A stretch of DNA of 64,000 nucleotides. Source: Closterium sp. NIES-65. Its lineage: Eukaryota > Streptophyta > Zygnematophyceae > Desmidiales > Closteriaceae. The stretch is from contig CANXME010002508.1 in assembly GCA_948144175.1 (NCBI GenBank), positions 26,001 through 90,000 on the forward strand. The letters are read 5' to 3'. A program made the translations under genes and the position numbers. Position 1 is the stretch's first letter. The number at the start of each line of letters is the position of its first letter. The notes beneath the pieces are model-generated. The model worked only from the letters and a program-made list of their open reading frames with translations, had not been told where the DNA came from and did no database searches. This document shows positions 42,909 through 60,900 of the stretch, in pieces.

Positions 42909-43874
42909 TTAGAAATTCATCTCAGCAAGTTGTACTTTTTCAAATTGTTTTTTCTTCAGAACTAGGAAAATCTGTGCCAAAATTACAGATGCAAAGAATA
43001 CAAGAAGTCCTTGAATTCTTAATGGATCTTGCAGTACTATGGAGGTTTCTCCTTGTCCAAAACCGCCTACGTTTGGATTATTAGTTAATGGTTGATCAAC
43101 TTTAACGGATTCTCCTTCGGAAACAATTAATTCTGGTCCTGGAGGAATAACATCAATTACTTCTTTACCGTCTTCTGTAATAATGGTTATATCATAACCA
43201 CCTTTTTTGATATTAGTACGAACAATTTTCTTAATTGTTCCTGAAGCAGAAGCACTAAAAACTGTATTATTACTCTTGCTGCCATCAGGATAAAGTTGTC
43301 CACGTCCTCTATTCCCACCTAAATAGATTGGATATTTTAAGAAAGCCGCTTCTTTGTTAGTAGCTGGATCGGGAGATAATATAGGAAATACCATTTCGCT
43401 ATATTTATTTCCAGGTACAGGACCTACTACCAAAATATTTTTCTGATCGGGTCTGTAAGGTTGAAAGTAAAGATTATTAATCTTTTCTTTCATTTCTGGA
43501 GGAATACGATCTTCAGGTGCCAATTCAAAGCCTTCCGGTAAGATTACCACAGCGCCTACATTGATATTACCTTTTTTACCATTAGCTAATACCTGTTTAA
43601 TTTGGGTATCATAGGGAATCTTAACTACTGCTTCAAAAACAGTATTCGGAAGAACTGCTTGTGGCACTTCGATATCCACCGGTTTTTTTGCCAAATGGCA
43701 ATTAGCACATACAATGCGTCCAGTCGCTTCTCGAGGATTTTCATAGTTTTGCTGTGCAAATATCGGAAATGCTTCCGAATTTAATGGCAAAGCCATTGGC
43801 AAAGCCATAACTATGATTGAGATTGATAGCCCCACCCATCTTCGTATCCATTTACAAGCATCTCTTTTTTGCAT
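42909..43874 (-). CDS. petA: Cytochrome f precursor (arm B)
   Basis: Identical 321-residue product to 383-1348; see there. Divergent from psbA. Confidence 0.97.
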   Translation of the reverse strand: MQKRDACKWIRRWVGLSISIIVMALPMALPLNSEAFPIFAQQNYENPREATGRIVCANCHLAKKPVDIEVPQAVLPNTVFEAVVKIPYDTQIKQVLANGKKGNINVGAVVILPEGFELAPEDRIPPEMKEKINNLYFQPYRPDQKNILVVGPVPGNKYSEMVFPILSPDPATNKEAAFLKYPIYLGGNRGRGQLYPDGSKSNNTVFSASASGTIKKIVRTNIKKGGYDITIITEDGKEVIDVIPPGPELIVSEGESVKVDQPLTNNPNVGGFGQGETSIVLQDPLRIQGLLVFFASVILAQIFLVLKKKQFEKVQLAEMNF

Positions 43875-47990
<4,116 letters not shown>

Positions 47991-48008
47991 TGGCTAGGAG
48001 GGTTTTAA

Positions 48009-50219
<2,211 letters not shown>

Positions 50220-50291
50220 GGATATGGGAATATCATAACTGCTTACTATTTTGTAAAAATCTATTTTTGAAGTATTAAGAAAATAGTAAGT

Positions 50292-50340
50292 TTTTCAGGC
50301 TATCCCACCTCTCTTATCGAGAGGTGGGATAGCCTGAAAA
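50292..50340 (+). terminator. psaB 3' hairpin
   Basis: A 22-bp perfect stem with a 5-base loop (core ctatcccacctctc / gagaggtgggatag), 73 bases after psaB and before rps14. It may end most psaAB transcripts or be a processing point. Confidence 0.75.
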
Positions 50341-50386
50341 TAACTATATAAGCTTGTTTTTTATATTTTTATTTTTTAGGGTTAAT

Positions 50387-50689
50387 ATGGCTAAAAAAAG
50401 TATGATTGAAAGGGATAAGAAACGTCAGAAATTAGCATCTAAATATTATGAGCGTCGTCAGGAATTAAAAGAACAAATTAAGACAGTTTCATCAATTGAT
50501 GAAAAATGTCAACTACACAGAGAATTGCAATCTTTGCCACGAAATAGTGCGCCTAATAGAATTACTCGTCGTTGTTTTGTAACGGGAAGACCAAAAGCAG
50601 TTTATCGTGATTTTGGATTATCAAGACATGTATTGCGTGAAATGGCACATGCTTGTTTATTACCTGGTGTAACTAAATCAAGTTGGTAA
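50387..50689 (+). CDS. rps14: Ribosomal protein S14
   Basis: 100-residue small-subunit protein. Start [20 protein letters not shown]; the frame is open 11 codons upstream, but the ATG at 50387 matches the family. Core [20 protein letters not shown] and the typical ending [17 protein letters not shown] are present. Zinc-free form, as usual in plastids. Confidence 0.97.
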   Translation: MAKKSMIERDKKRQKLASKYYERRQELKEQIKTVSSIDEKCQLHRELQSLPRNSAPNRITRRCFVTGRPKAVYRDFGLSRHVLREMAHACLLPGVTKSSW

Positions 50690-50691
50690 AT

Positions 50692-50722
50692 CAAATATGG
50701 GAGTAGACTACTCCCATATTTG
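50692..50722 (+). terminator. rps14 3' hairpin
   Basis: A 15-bp perfect stem (caaatatgggagtag with ctactcccatatttg) around a single base, immediately after the rps14 stop. Confidence 0.75.
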
Positions 50723-50845
50723 TTGGGGTTCGAATAGAATTTATCCTATCTGAGATAGAAAAGAATTATGGATATATTGAAAGTTGGATTTGGTAAAATT
50801 CTAATCTCCTTAGAAGAGAGAATATATACATATAACTTCTTATTG

Positions 50846-50873
50846 TTGACAACTTGCAAACATAGATTATAAT
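50846..50873 (+). promoter_or_regulatory. Promoter upstream of atpH
   Basis: TTGACA, a 16-base spacer and a perfect TATAAT, about 600 bases before atpH. Probably drives atpH-atpF-atpA with a long leader. Confidence 0.6.
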
Positions 50874-51459
50874 ACCTTTTAGAATAAATTTGTAAAATAG
50901 GGAACATGAAACTAAAATTAGTTGATCTTTATTTTTTTTCAAATTAAATGAAAAAAAATAATTTCTATTTCCCTGTTACACCAAGCACATAGATAAATGC
51001 ATTATTTCTATTTTCTTTAGTTTATGATGATGATTATCATCATGTTTTATCAAGAGAATCCATCTTCTGTGTATATCTTTTCAAGAAAAATAGATGGATA
51101 ATTAGTTGATTTTTTGTAAGAATTAGAATAGGATTCTCCTATTCTAAGCTTAGCTGTTTCTGTATGAGAATTGTCTAATTCTCTTAGAGAATACGAAATT
51201 TGTTGTTATCAAAAGCTGCAAAGAAATACATTATATGTATTATGTATTTTTTAGAGACAGTTTAAGTTATAAATGTTTTTCTTTAATTGGTAGAACTGTG
51301 TTCTACATGGTATGATAAGATAAACGTTTATTGACATTGCTTTTTGGTGCTACTATCACACCCAAGAGACATCATGAGTTACTAATTGCTAAAATGTTTG
51401 TACATTTAGGCATACACGGGGAGACTTGTAGAATACACAGCCTCCTTGGTCTTATTTGA

Positions 51460-51717
<258 letters not shown>

Positions 51718-52158
51718 TTCTATACACAAAGCTTTTAGCTTGTCTAGCAAATAGTTTTTGCTATGACTATGTTTCATAGAAAGACTGAAGTTGATTTTTG
51801 ACTTGAAGTAGACAGGCCTAGGAAAAGACAAGTTATTTGGGGGAAAGATGCCGATTGTATGCTTTTCATTTTGATCATAAGAGAATCTATGTTCAAACAA
51901 GAATGCTCTAAATTACAAATGAGAAATAATGCATATCGGCATCATTTCGTATATTGTTTTATACATATTTTTCTTATATTCAGGAGATTAATCTAGTTCA
52001 AAAATTAATTAGAATATTTGCTATTACATAATACGTATAAGAAGATGTACTAGACCCAAGAACTTAAATCATGAGGTAATATAGATTTCCTGACATTTTA
52101 CTTAAACCTCATATAAGTAGCATTATGTAGAAAATGGACCTTATTGGAGAAACAGGGT
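51718..52158. other. atpH-atpF spacer
   Basis: 441 AT-rich bases in the atp operon. No gene, tRNA or clear hairpin seen. Confidence 0.45.
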
Positions 52159-53417
52159 ATGAACAGCGCAATTGACTTGATTGCTTCGTTGGATTCTTGG
52201 GCTCTGGCAAACGAGGGGCTAAGCCTCAATACAAATTTGCTAGATACTAATTTGATCAATTTAGCAGTAGTGATCGGTGTATTAGTTTACTTTGGTAAGG
52301 GAGTGTGTGCGGGATGAATATTTGAATGACATCGTTGGAAAAAATCCAACTACACTCTGACTATTAAAGTGTATGCTCCTCACGAATAACTTACAAAGAT
52401 TTTGCTTTGTATGGACAAAAGCATTTCGTTGAATATTAAGTTAAAGAAACTATTAACTTTCTATAATGAGGAAAAATCTATTAGGTTAAGGCTCTATCGC
52501 TTGAAGTCTAAGTATTCCTGGAGCTCTCTTTGCTCAATAAGGTAATTACAAATCTTAACCTTGTTGGAGATTTTTTCGGTACAGAACACTCGTATCGAGA
52601 TTCTAAGGCAATTCATTCAATGAATTCATAAGTCAGAATCTTCCAGAATATATTCAAGAAATACACTTGATAACAATATACTAAATAGACAACCTTAAGA
52701 TTTTTTATAGTCATTCGAAGAAAACAACCGTGCTGATCAAAAACAAATGGTCAGGAGAACCTTGAAATCGCATTTGCAATGAAAGGTACGTTCAAACATT
52801 TGTGTATAAAGCATTTAGTATACAAAAAACATGTCTTTTTTGTCTTTTCTATAAGTTGCAAGAAAAAAAAAAGATAGACATGTTTCTTATCGAACTTTAA
52901 TTACACATGGGTGAACGAGAGAGCCGGGTGAATCGAGAAGATTCATGTCCGGTTTGGGAAGAGATAGCTAAGCTAATGCATTAGCATAGATTAACAATCT
53001 ACTTCATTAACTAATATCTTAAATAATCGCAAAGAAACTATATTAAGCACCATTCGCGATGCAGAAGAACGTTACCAAGAAGCGACTGAAAAGCTAAATC
53101 AAGCTCGAGCTCGTTTAGAACAAGCAAAACAAAAAGCAGAAGAAATCCGTGTTAATAGCATATTGCAAATTGAGAGAGAAAAAGAAGAATTAATCAAGGC
53201 TGCTGATGAGGATTCTAAACGTTTAGAAGATTCTAAAAATATGACTATTCGTTTTGAAGAACAAAAAGCCATTGTACAAGTACGACAACAAGTTTCTCGA
53301 TTAGCAGTTGAAAGAGCTTTAGAAGTTATTAATAGTCGTTTGAATATGGATTTACATGCTAGAATGATTGATTATCATATTGGCTTATTTAAAGCTATGG
53401 AAACTTCTGCTGAATAG
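52159..53417 (+). CDS. atpF: ATP synthase CF0 subunit b (I), two exons
   Basis: Peripheral stalk subunit of the thylakoid ATP synthase. Exon 1 is 52159-52306 (148 bases), exon 2 is 53008-53417 (410 bases), 185 residues together. Exon 1 gives the membrane anchor ([18 protein letters not shown]); exon 2 continues [12 protein letters not shown], then a long charged helix and the ending FKAMETSAE. Joined this way the frame is clean and the intron falls after the first base of the Leu codon in GKGVL, the land-plant position. Exon 2 alone has no start codon near its beginning. Confidence 0.93.
52307..53007 (+). other. Group II intron in atpF
   Basis: 701 bases, beginning GTGCGGGATG and ending CAT. 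Domain V is recognisable at 52921-52955 (gagccgggtg ... tgtccggttt, a hairpin with the catalytic AGC-type base replaced as GAGCC). Domain VI follows at about 52965-53000. No ORF for a maturase is inside. An alternative pair of boundaries (52305/53002) keeps the frame but inserts a residue. Confidence 0.85.
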
Positions 53418-53473
53418 AAAAGAGAACATATCATATATAGGGTGCTATACTTTCAAGATTACACACCACGTCC

Positions 53474-55012
53474 ATGGTAAATATTCGACCCGATGAAATC
53501 AGTAGCATTATCCGCAAACAGATTGAGCAATATAATCAAGAAGTTAAAGTTGTTAACATAGGTACTGTTCTTCAAGTAGGAGATGGTATTGCTCGTATTT
53601 ATGGCCTAGACAAAGTCATGGCAGGGGAGCTACTAGAATTTGAAGATGGTACAGTTGGAATTGCTCTAAACCTAGAGGCAGATAATGTTGGTGCTGTACT
53701 TATGGGAGAAGGATTGAGTATCCAAGAAGGTAGTTCAGTTAAAGCAACTGGAAAAATCGCTCAAATTCCTGTTAGTGATGGCTATCTGGGACGTGTAGTT
53801 AATGCACTTGGTCGTCCGATTGATGGCAAAGGAGATATTGCAGCTTCTGAATATCGTTTAATTGAATCTCCTGCTCCTGGTATTATCTCTAGACGCTCTG
53901 TTTATGAACCAATGCAAACAGGACTTATTGCTATTGATGCTATGATTCCAATTGGTCGTGGCCAACGAGAATTGATCATTGGAGACCGTCAAACTGGGAA
54001 AACAGCAGTAGCTACTGATACCATTCTAAATCAAAAAGGACAAAATGTTGTCTGTGTCTATGTAGCTATTGGACAAAAGGCTTCTTCTGTAGCTCAAGTT
54101 GTAAACACCTTCGAAGAACGTGGTGCAATGGAATATACTGTAATCGTAGCCGAAACAGCTAACTCACCTGCTACTTTGCAATACCTTGCTCCTTATACTG
54201 GTGCAACAATTGCTGAATACTTTATGTATAAAGGACGTCACACATTAGTAGTATATGATGATTTGTCTAAACAAGCTCAAGCTTATCGTCAAATGTCTTT
54301 ACTTCTAAGACGCCCACCTGGACGCGAAGCTTATCCTGGAGACGTTTTCTACTTACATTCTCGTCTATTAGAAAGAGCTGCAAAATTAAGTAATCAATTA
54401 GGCGAAGGTAGTATGACTGCTTTGCCTATTGTTGAAACTCAAGCTGGTGACGTCTCTGCTTATATCCCAACAAATGTAATTTCTATTACAGATGGACAAA
54501 TTTTCTTATCAGCTGATTTATTTAATGCTGGTATTCGTCCTGCTATTAATGTTGGTATTTCAGTATCTCGTGTAGGATCTGCAGCGCAGATTAAAGCAAT
54601 GAAACAAGTTGCAGGTAAATTGAAACTAGAGTTAGCTCAATTTGCAGAATTAGAAGCTTTTTCACAATTTGCTTCTGATCTTGATAAAGCTACTCAAAAC
54701 CAATTAGCTAGAGGACAACGTTTACGTGAATTGCTTAAACAGCCTCAAGCTGCACCTTTAGCTGTAGAAGAACAAGTAGCAACTATCTTTACTGGAGTTA
54801 ATGGCTATTTAGATGTAATTGAAGTTTCACAAGTTAGAAGATTCTTGTCTGAATTACGTCATTATATCGTGACTAATAAACCTGAGTTTGGTAAAATTAT
54901 TCGTGAAAAGAAAGCTTTTACAGATGAAGCTCAAGCTATTTTGAAGCAAGCTATTCAAGAACATACAGAAACTTTCTTATTACAAGAAGAATCTGGAGCT
55001 GCTGCTCGTTAA
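53474..55012 (+). CDS. atpA: ATP synthase CF1 alpha subunit
   Basis: 512-residue alpha subunit of the catalytic head, non-catalytic nucleotide site. Start [21 protein letters not shown]-loop GDRQTGKT at 170-177, and the alpha signature [17 protein letters not shown]. It lies 56 bases after atpF. Followed by an AT-rich hairpin at 55031-55079. Confidence 0.99.
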   Translation: MVNIRPDEISSIIRKQIEQYNQEVKVVNIGTVLQVGDGIARIYGLDKVMAGELLEFEDGTVGIALNLEADNVGAVLMGEGLSIQEGSSVKATGKIAQIPVSDGYLGRVVNALGRPIDGKGDIAASEYRLIESPAPGIISRRSVYEPMQTGLIAIDAMIPIGRGQRELIIGDRQTGKTAVATDTILNQKGQNVVCVYVAIGQKASSVAQVVNTFEERGAMEYTVIVAETANSPATLQYLAPYTGATIAEYFMYKGRHTLVVYDDLSKQAQAYRQMSLLLRRPPGREAYPGDVFYLHSRLLERAAKLSNQLGEGSMTALPIVETQAGDVSAYIPTNVISITDGQIFLSADLFNAGIRPAINVGISVSRVGSAAQIKAMKQVAGKLKLELAQFAELEAFSQFASDLDKATQNQLARGQRLRELLKQPQAAPLAVEEQVATIFTGVNGYLDVIEVSQVRRFLSELRHYIVTNKPEFGKIIREKKAFTDEAQAILKQAIQEHTETFLLQEESGAAAR

Positions 55013-55030
55013 TTTAAGATAAAGTAGTTA

Positions 55031-55079
55031 TATGACTAAATATATTACCTTTCAAACAAAGTGCATATATTTAGTCATA
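55031..55079 (+). terminator. atpA 3' hairpin
   Basis: A 14-bp perfect but AT-rich stem (tatgactaaatata with tatatttagtcata), 21-base loop, starting 19 bases after the atpA stop. Confidence 0.5.
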
Positions 55080-55153
55080 TTATCATTTTTCTCTATTTTG
55101 ATATGCAAGAATACTTTTTATAACAAGCAACAGTTTTAATAAACCCTTAATAG

Positions 55154-55225
55154 TGCGTCCAATAGGAATCGAACCTATATTGGAGGTTTAGAAGACCTCT
55201 GTCCTATCCGTTAGACGATGGACGC
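55154..55225 (-). tRNA. trnR-UCU: tRNA-Arg (UCU)
   Basis: 72-base cloverleaf on the minus strand, GCGTCCA/TGGACGC acceptor, anticodon loop CTTCTAA (UCU), T-arm ATAGG-TTCGATT-CCTAT. Convergent with atpA, next to trnG-UCC, as in land plants. Confidence 0.94.
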
Positions 55226-55480
55226 TTCGCTTACATATAGGTTTAGTAAGGAGAAAATAAGCATTGCGATAATATTACACAATATATTGGAAAACATTAC
55301 ACAATATATTGGAAAACTCTATGTTGTATAGTCTATTGTTGCGTTCAAATGCATTGAATGTACTCTCTAATTTTCTAAAGGAAAATTTGAATCTATAATA
55401 AGAAGACTTCTTAACATTTTCTAATAGACAAGAAATGTAGAAAAGGAATAAATAGGAAGGGTGTTGAAAAATGAGAATAT

Positions 55481-56218
55481 AGCGGGTAGCGGGAATCGAA
55501 CCCGCACCATTAGCTTGGAAGGCTATAAGTTATAGTCGATATGAGTTAGTATATAACTCTAAATCTCTAATTCAGAACCGGACATGAAATTTTCGTTTCA
55601 TCCAGCTCCTCTAGGAGGCAAATCCTTTTTGATTCAAAATTTTCTTGAAAGAATCATGAGGAGGGAAAATAAAGGGACCTTCTAGCATCTACGTCAGTTT
55701 ACTCTTGAATATAAATCAAGGTATACATCTTAGATGATCCTATTGAAAGAAAAAACTTTTTTTCAATGTCGTTTCATTTCAATTAATTCGTTCCTTTTCT
55801 CTGAATTTTTGAGTCTGTAGGATGGTTCACTCACCAGACTTGTAGAAATATGCATATTTCCTTGGTGAATCAAGTAAACATGTTTTAAGTCTGATTTTTC
55901 AAAGATAGAATTATCTTTGCTAGTTTAGTAACGATGAATTAGAACCTTAATTATTTAACCATAGACTTCGAGGCCTTAAAATTCGCTTTTTATAGTAAGC
56001 CATTCAACTAAAATCTCGCTTTAGGTAATATCATTGATTTTTCAATAATTTCTATGAATCACCTAGAGATAATCTAGAACTATTGCATTAATAGTAAAGG
56101 GGAATTCCTTTGCCAGAGAAAAAGTTGTCAGAAAAAATCTGACTAGCTAATTGACCCCATAATTAGCAATATATGGGAAGCTAAACGAATCGCACTTCTA
56201 CCACTAAACTATACCCGC
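55481..56218 (-). tRNA. trnG-UCC: tRNA-Gly (UCC), split by an intron
   Basis: Minus strand. Exon 1 is 56196-56218 (23 bases, GCGGGTATAGTTTAGTGGTA then GAA), exon 2 is 55481-55528 (48 bases with anticodon loop CTTCCAA, T-arm GCGGG-TTCGATT-CCCGC). Together 71 bases. Exon lengths of 23 and 48 match the land-plant gene, where the intron sits in the D-arm. Confidence 0.92.
55529..56195 (-). other. Group II intron in trnG-UCC
   Basis: 667 bases on the minus strand, starting GTGCGATTCG and ending AC. Domain V lies at about 55575-55608 (GAGCTGGATG ... CATGTCCGGTTC). No internal maturase ORF. Confidence 0.88.
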
Positions 56219-56600
56219 TTACGTAACATAATATCATAAGATTGGGTTTATATGCAAGGGATTTCTCATATTAATAGAATTTATTCTTAATCAAATTTAC
56301 CTAAGAAAAGAAACAGGATTTCCTATTTCTTCAAAAATTCTTATGATTTCTTTGTCTTTTTATAATATCATTTTTTCTATAATAATAGTTGTTACTTACA
56401 CAAGAAGGATATTTTTTTGTCTTGTCAAAGCAATTTACTTCATGTATCATATTCATAAAGAGTAATATATTTTTTTCAAACATCTTTATATAATATTTTG
56501 ATTATCATCATAATATTTACTCATAATTCTTATATTTCTTTATATACAGAGATATTCTAAAAACATTTATCAGAATTCAATTGATATTTTCTATTTATTT
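56219..56600. other. trnG-chlI spacer
   Basis: 382 AT-rich bases with the divergent leaders of trnG and chlI; nothing else recognisable. Confidence 0.45.
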
Positions 56601-57674
56601 ATGGACACACAATTAGTAGAAGAAACACAACGTCCAGTATTCCCATTTACTGCAATTGTAGGTCAAGAAGAAATGAAGTTAGCACTTCTTTTGAATGTTA
56701 TTGACCCTAAAATTGGCGGTGTTATGATTATGGGAGATCGAGGGACTGGGAAATCTACTACTGTAAGGGCACTTGTAGATCTTTTACCAGAAATTGAAGT
56801 GGTAGTTGATGATCCATTTAATTCAGATCCTCGTGATCCTGAATTAATGAGTGAGGAAGTCAGAGAAAAAATTAGACGCGACCAAGAGATTCGTGTTGTA
56901 AACACTAAAATTTCTATGGTTGATCTTCCCCTTGGAGCAACTGAAGACAGAGTGTGTGGTACTATTGATATAGAAAAAGCTTTAACAGAAGGAGTTAAAG
57001 CTTTTGAACCCGGTCTATTAGCTAAGGCAAATAGAGGTATTCTATATGTCGATGAAGTAAACTTATTGGATGATCATTTAGTGGATGTATTATTAGATGC
57101 AGCTGCTTCTGGATGGAATACAGTTGAAAGAGAAGGTATTTCTATTTCACACCCTGCTCGTTTTATCTTAATTGGATCTGGCAATCCAGAAGAAGGTGAA
57201 CTTCGTCCTCAACTTTTGGATAGATTTGGAATGCATGCTCAAGTAGGGACTGTTAAAGATGCTGAATTAAGAGTCAAAATTGTAGAACAACGAGCAACTT
57301 TTGACCAAGATCCTAGAACATTTAGAGATGCATACAAAATATCTCAAGAAAATTTGCGTCAACAAATACAACAAGCTAGAGAACGTCTACCAAAAGTGCA
57401 AATAGATTATGATTTGCGTGTAAATATATCTAAAATTTGTGCAGAACTAAATGTTGATGGTTTAAGAGGAGATATTGTAACCAATCGTGCTGCGAAAGCA
57501 TTAGCCGCATTGGGAGGACGTGACCAAGTTACACCTAAAGATATATTAACTATTATTCCATTATGTTTACGACATAGATTACGTAAGGATCCATTAGAAT
57601 CTATTGATTCAGGTCTATTAGTTAAAGAAAAATTCAGTCAAGTTTTTGGATATACTTCTAAATCTGCATCTTAA
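56601..57674 (+). CDS. chlI: Magnesium chelatase subunit I
   Basis: 357-residue AAA+ ATPase of magnesium chelatase, which inserts Mg into protoporphyrin IX in chlorophyll synthesis. Walker A GDRGTGKS at 45-52, Walker [16 protein letters not shown] near 150, then [22 protein letters not shown] (sensor 1 and arginine finger region). Works with nuclear or plastid ChlD and ChlH. Lost to the nucleus in vascular plants but kept in algal and some bryophyte plastids. Followed by a perfect hairpin. Confidence 0.97.
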   Translation: MDTQLVEETQRPVFPFTAIVGQEEMKLALLLNVIDPKIGGVMIMGDRGTGKSTTVRALVDLLPEIEVVVDDPFNSDPRDPELMSEEVREKIRRDQEIRVVNTKISMVDLPLGATEDRVCGTIDIEKALTEGVKAFEPGLLAKANRGILYVDEVNLLDDHLVDVLLDAAASGWNTVEREGISISHPARFILIGSGNPEEGELRPQLLDRFGMHAQVGTVKDAELRVKIVEQRATFDQDPRTFRDAYKISQENLRQQIQQARERLPKVQIDYDLRVNISKICAELNVDGLRGDIVTNRAAKALAALGGRDQVTPKDILTIIPLCLRHRLRKDPLESIDSGLLVKEKFSQVFGYTSKSAS

Positions 57675-57688
57675 TCGCTAATGTATAT

Positions 57689-57718
57689 GTATAGAGCGCT
57701 TAGTTAAGCGCTCTATAC
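57689..57718 (+). terminator. chlI 3' hairpin
   Basis: A 14-bp perfect stem (gtatagagcgctta with taagcgctctatac) and a 2-base loop, 14 bases after the chlI stop. Confidence 0.75.
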
Positions 57719-57820
57719 GTGAGGGCATAGATTTAAGAAAAATTCTATTTTTTTATGATTACTAGTTGCTTTTTATAAAAGAATGTGGTACAAAGAAAAG
57801 CAAGAATATAGAATGCACTT

Positions 57821-57894
57821 GGGGTTGTAGTTCAATTGGTTAGAGCGCCGCCCTGTCACGGCGGAAGTCGCGGGTTCGAATCCCGTCAATCCCG
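57821..57894 (+). tRNA. trnD-GUC: tRNA-Asp (GUC)
   Basis: 74 bases, acceptor GGGGTTG with CAATCCC (one G-U), anticodon loop CTGTCAC (GUC), T-arm CGGG-TTCGAAT-CCCG, discriminator G. Convergent with ycf2. Confidence 0.95.
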
Positions 57895-57933
57895 AATTGT
57901 ACAGTCATCTTTACTTTAGTATATAACTGTGTA

Positions 57934-60900
57934 TCACCAAAATTTTCCTATATTAACAGTTCTTTCTATATCTTCGCGATTTAAAGTTCCTTTTTTAATT
58001 AAAGCGAATTCAATATTACTAAGTAAAGAATAATTACTAATAAAAAACTTTAATAAAGAATGATAAATTTCTAAAAGAATACCATAAATTAGTAGTTCTC
58101 TCGATTGTAGCTTTTCATTAACTAAAGTATCTCTATGATGTAATAAATCGCAAGAACGCCAATTATCTTCATAATCTGTACTGGTCCATCCTTGATATAA
58201 ATAAATAGGTGCTTGTAATTGTGATTGTTCTAGTTGAGCGTTAGCTTTTGCCATTTTTCTAAAATAATGAAAATCCTGTAGATCACCATCAAATTTCTCT
58301 TCTTGTTTTGCTGATTTTTCATTAATATTAGAATTATGAATTTTAGCATCTGGCCAAAGAATTTGTTTTTTTATCCGTTTTGGGTTTAGTTTTTCACTTT
58401 GAAATTTTTCTCCATATGTAATATAAAGTTTTGTAAGAATATTTCTACTAATCAGAAGATCTCTGTCAAAGAATAAAATCGAATAAGCGGGTGTTAATGC
58501 GGGTGGATTCCATATTGGTCGTGCTTCTAATAATAAAATAGATAATTGCAATGCATCATAATCTATTACATATTCAGAAACCCATGGTAACCCCATATTT
58601 TTTAAATTGGAGTCCAACACCATTTCATTAAAAGAATAATGAATTTTCTTTGTACGTTTTTCTTGTCTTTTTATTACTCTCCTTTCATAGGGTAAATGTT
58701 GTTCCAAATCATCATCTAATATTTTTGTATCAATATTATTTTGTATATCATCAGAAGATGATTCTAAAATGATATTTTTCCTTTTCTTTTTAATATTATC
58801 AAAGAACAGATTCCAACTTAAACTTAAACGTTGTATTCTATAACTCCAATAAATATAACTAGTAAATCGATTGAAAAATTTTAAAGAAGATGCAGCTTTT
58901 TCAAATAGATTAATCTTATATTTTCCTCGGAAATTCGATAAAAGATCATATTTATTAACACAAGGGAAAGAATTAATATCTTGCATCGGAAATTCAAGGA
59001 GTAGAGATTGTAAAATACTAGAAGCTATTGACAAATCATGTTTTAATTGTTTGTTAAGATATATACTTTTTGTAGGAGAATTTCTTTTATATGAAATCCA
59101 GGCATCTCGAGCGGCTGAACCAGCTAAACAGTTGACGATGTGAGTTAATATTGTGAATTCTGTAACAGTTGATTTTTCAAGTGCAAATTCCAGGAAAGCA
59201 TTAGATAAATAGTAAAACCTAGTTTTCCATAAATCGTGTCTAATAGTTAGAGGGAATATTGGTTTTGGAGCTACCAGTGTACTTTGTACTATAGCTTTCC
59301 CAATTTTATATTGCAAGGATTGGTGTTCTAAAATTCTATTATTAGCACTTTGTTTAGAAATTTGTCTGTATACAGCCAATCTAATGATATTTGTATCTAT
59401 AACATTTGTACGATTTGTTGTCTTAATTAATAACATTTCATTAACCAAACCTGCAATGTCTCTCAAATTATATCCTATACTATTACTTCCTAATTCATAA
59501 AAAGAACGTTTGCCTTGTATATATAATTTCTTTTTGTTTAATAAATTAGCAAATATCTTTTGGCGTTGACCAAAAGACAATTTTCGAAGGTTAATAATTA
59601 AGTCTAATCGATGTCTTGATACAAATTTAGGATCTAATAAACCAGGATTATGACTAGATCCCACTAAAGTAATATTACTTTGACGTTCTGGTAAAAGATC
59701 ATTCCCCATTATTTTCAGTAAAATAGTTAAAAGCAATGAAGCATCATATATTTTTCCTGGTTGATTATGTGAATTATGTTTTGCATGAAATTCATGTAGA
59801 TCTGAAATCCATAATATACAAGGAGCTAACATTTTAGCTAATTCTAAAATATTCTCTACTAAAAATCCTCTATCTGCTAATTGTTCAATCAATTGAGTAT
59901 CCTGTTTTAGTTTGTTATATTTAAAATCAGGTGTCGCGTGTCGTATATCTTTTAAAGATATATGAACTAATGGCAAATGTGCTTCTGCAGCAAGATTTTT
60001 TACTAAATATGATTTTCCGGTTTCTGGTGCTCCTATTAAAAGCCATCTTTTGCTTGATAAAATTGGTTCTGGTAAATTTTTAGGTATTTTCCTTTTGTCT
60101 ACTAATGAAAAATGATCTAATTCCAGTTGGGATTTAATAGGTGAAGATTTGATATGAAAAAACAAATCAGTTAACCACTGGAATTGGTTTGATAAAGATT
60201 TATTATATTGCATTAAATTAGGATCCCTATAATAAGTATGGGACCATTTTTCCAAATAGGTAAATCCATCATATGCTTTATCTTGACGAAAAGATAAATG
60301 GTTTTGATTTATCAACCTATTAGTATCTGATAAACTATATTTGCTTAATAAAGTTTTTTGAGTAATTAGGGAATTGACAACTAAATTCTTTTTGCTTCTT
60401 GGCAAATCTTGACTAATAGTATTTAATAACCAATTTGATAGAAATGTTTTGCCAAGTAAATATGAAAAAATTTTACTTTGTAGCCATATTATCCACCCTC
60501 TTGAGGCATACATTGTTAATCGGACTTGTTGAGAAGAAGATTCAATACTATTATGAACTAAAATATATAAAAAAGTATTCCAAGATGGATGTGAAAAAGA
60601 ACGCATTTTTTCAAATTTACGCCATCCATCTAAATATGTTATACCTGTATACATAGGTAACCAATGATAATATATTATACATAATGTAGTGAACCATCCT
60701 ATCAGAGCCCATTCGTTTGCATGTAAAGCTTGATAGCCATTTACATTTTCCCACATAGGAACGAATTTTTTTTGTAATTTATAAATTTCTTCTAATATAT
60801 ATTCATTCCAATTTTGTAATCTTTCTAAGAGATTTTTGTTAGCATCTAAATGAATTTTAGCATATATTTTTTTTGCTTCATTCTGATAACGTAGAAGCAT

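Noticed and set aside
52305..53002. Alternative atpF intron boundaries
   Set aside because: They also fit GTGYG...AY and keep frame, but add a residue in the conserved GKGVL segment and miss the land-plant insertion site.
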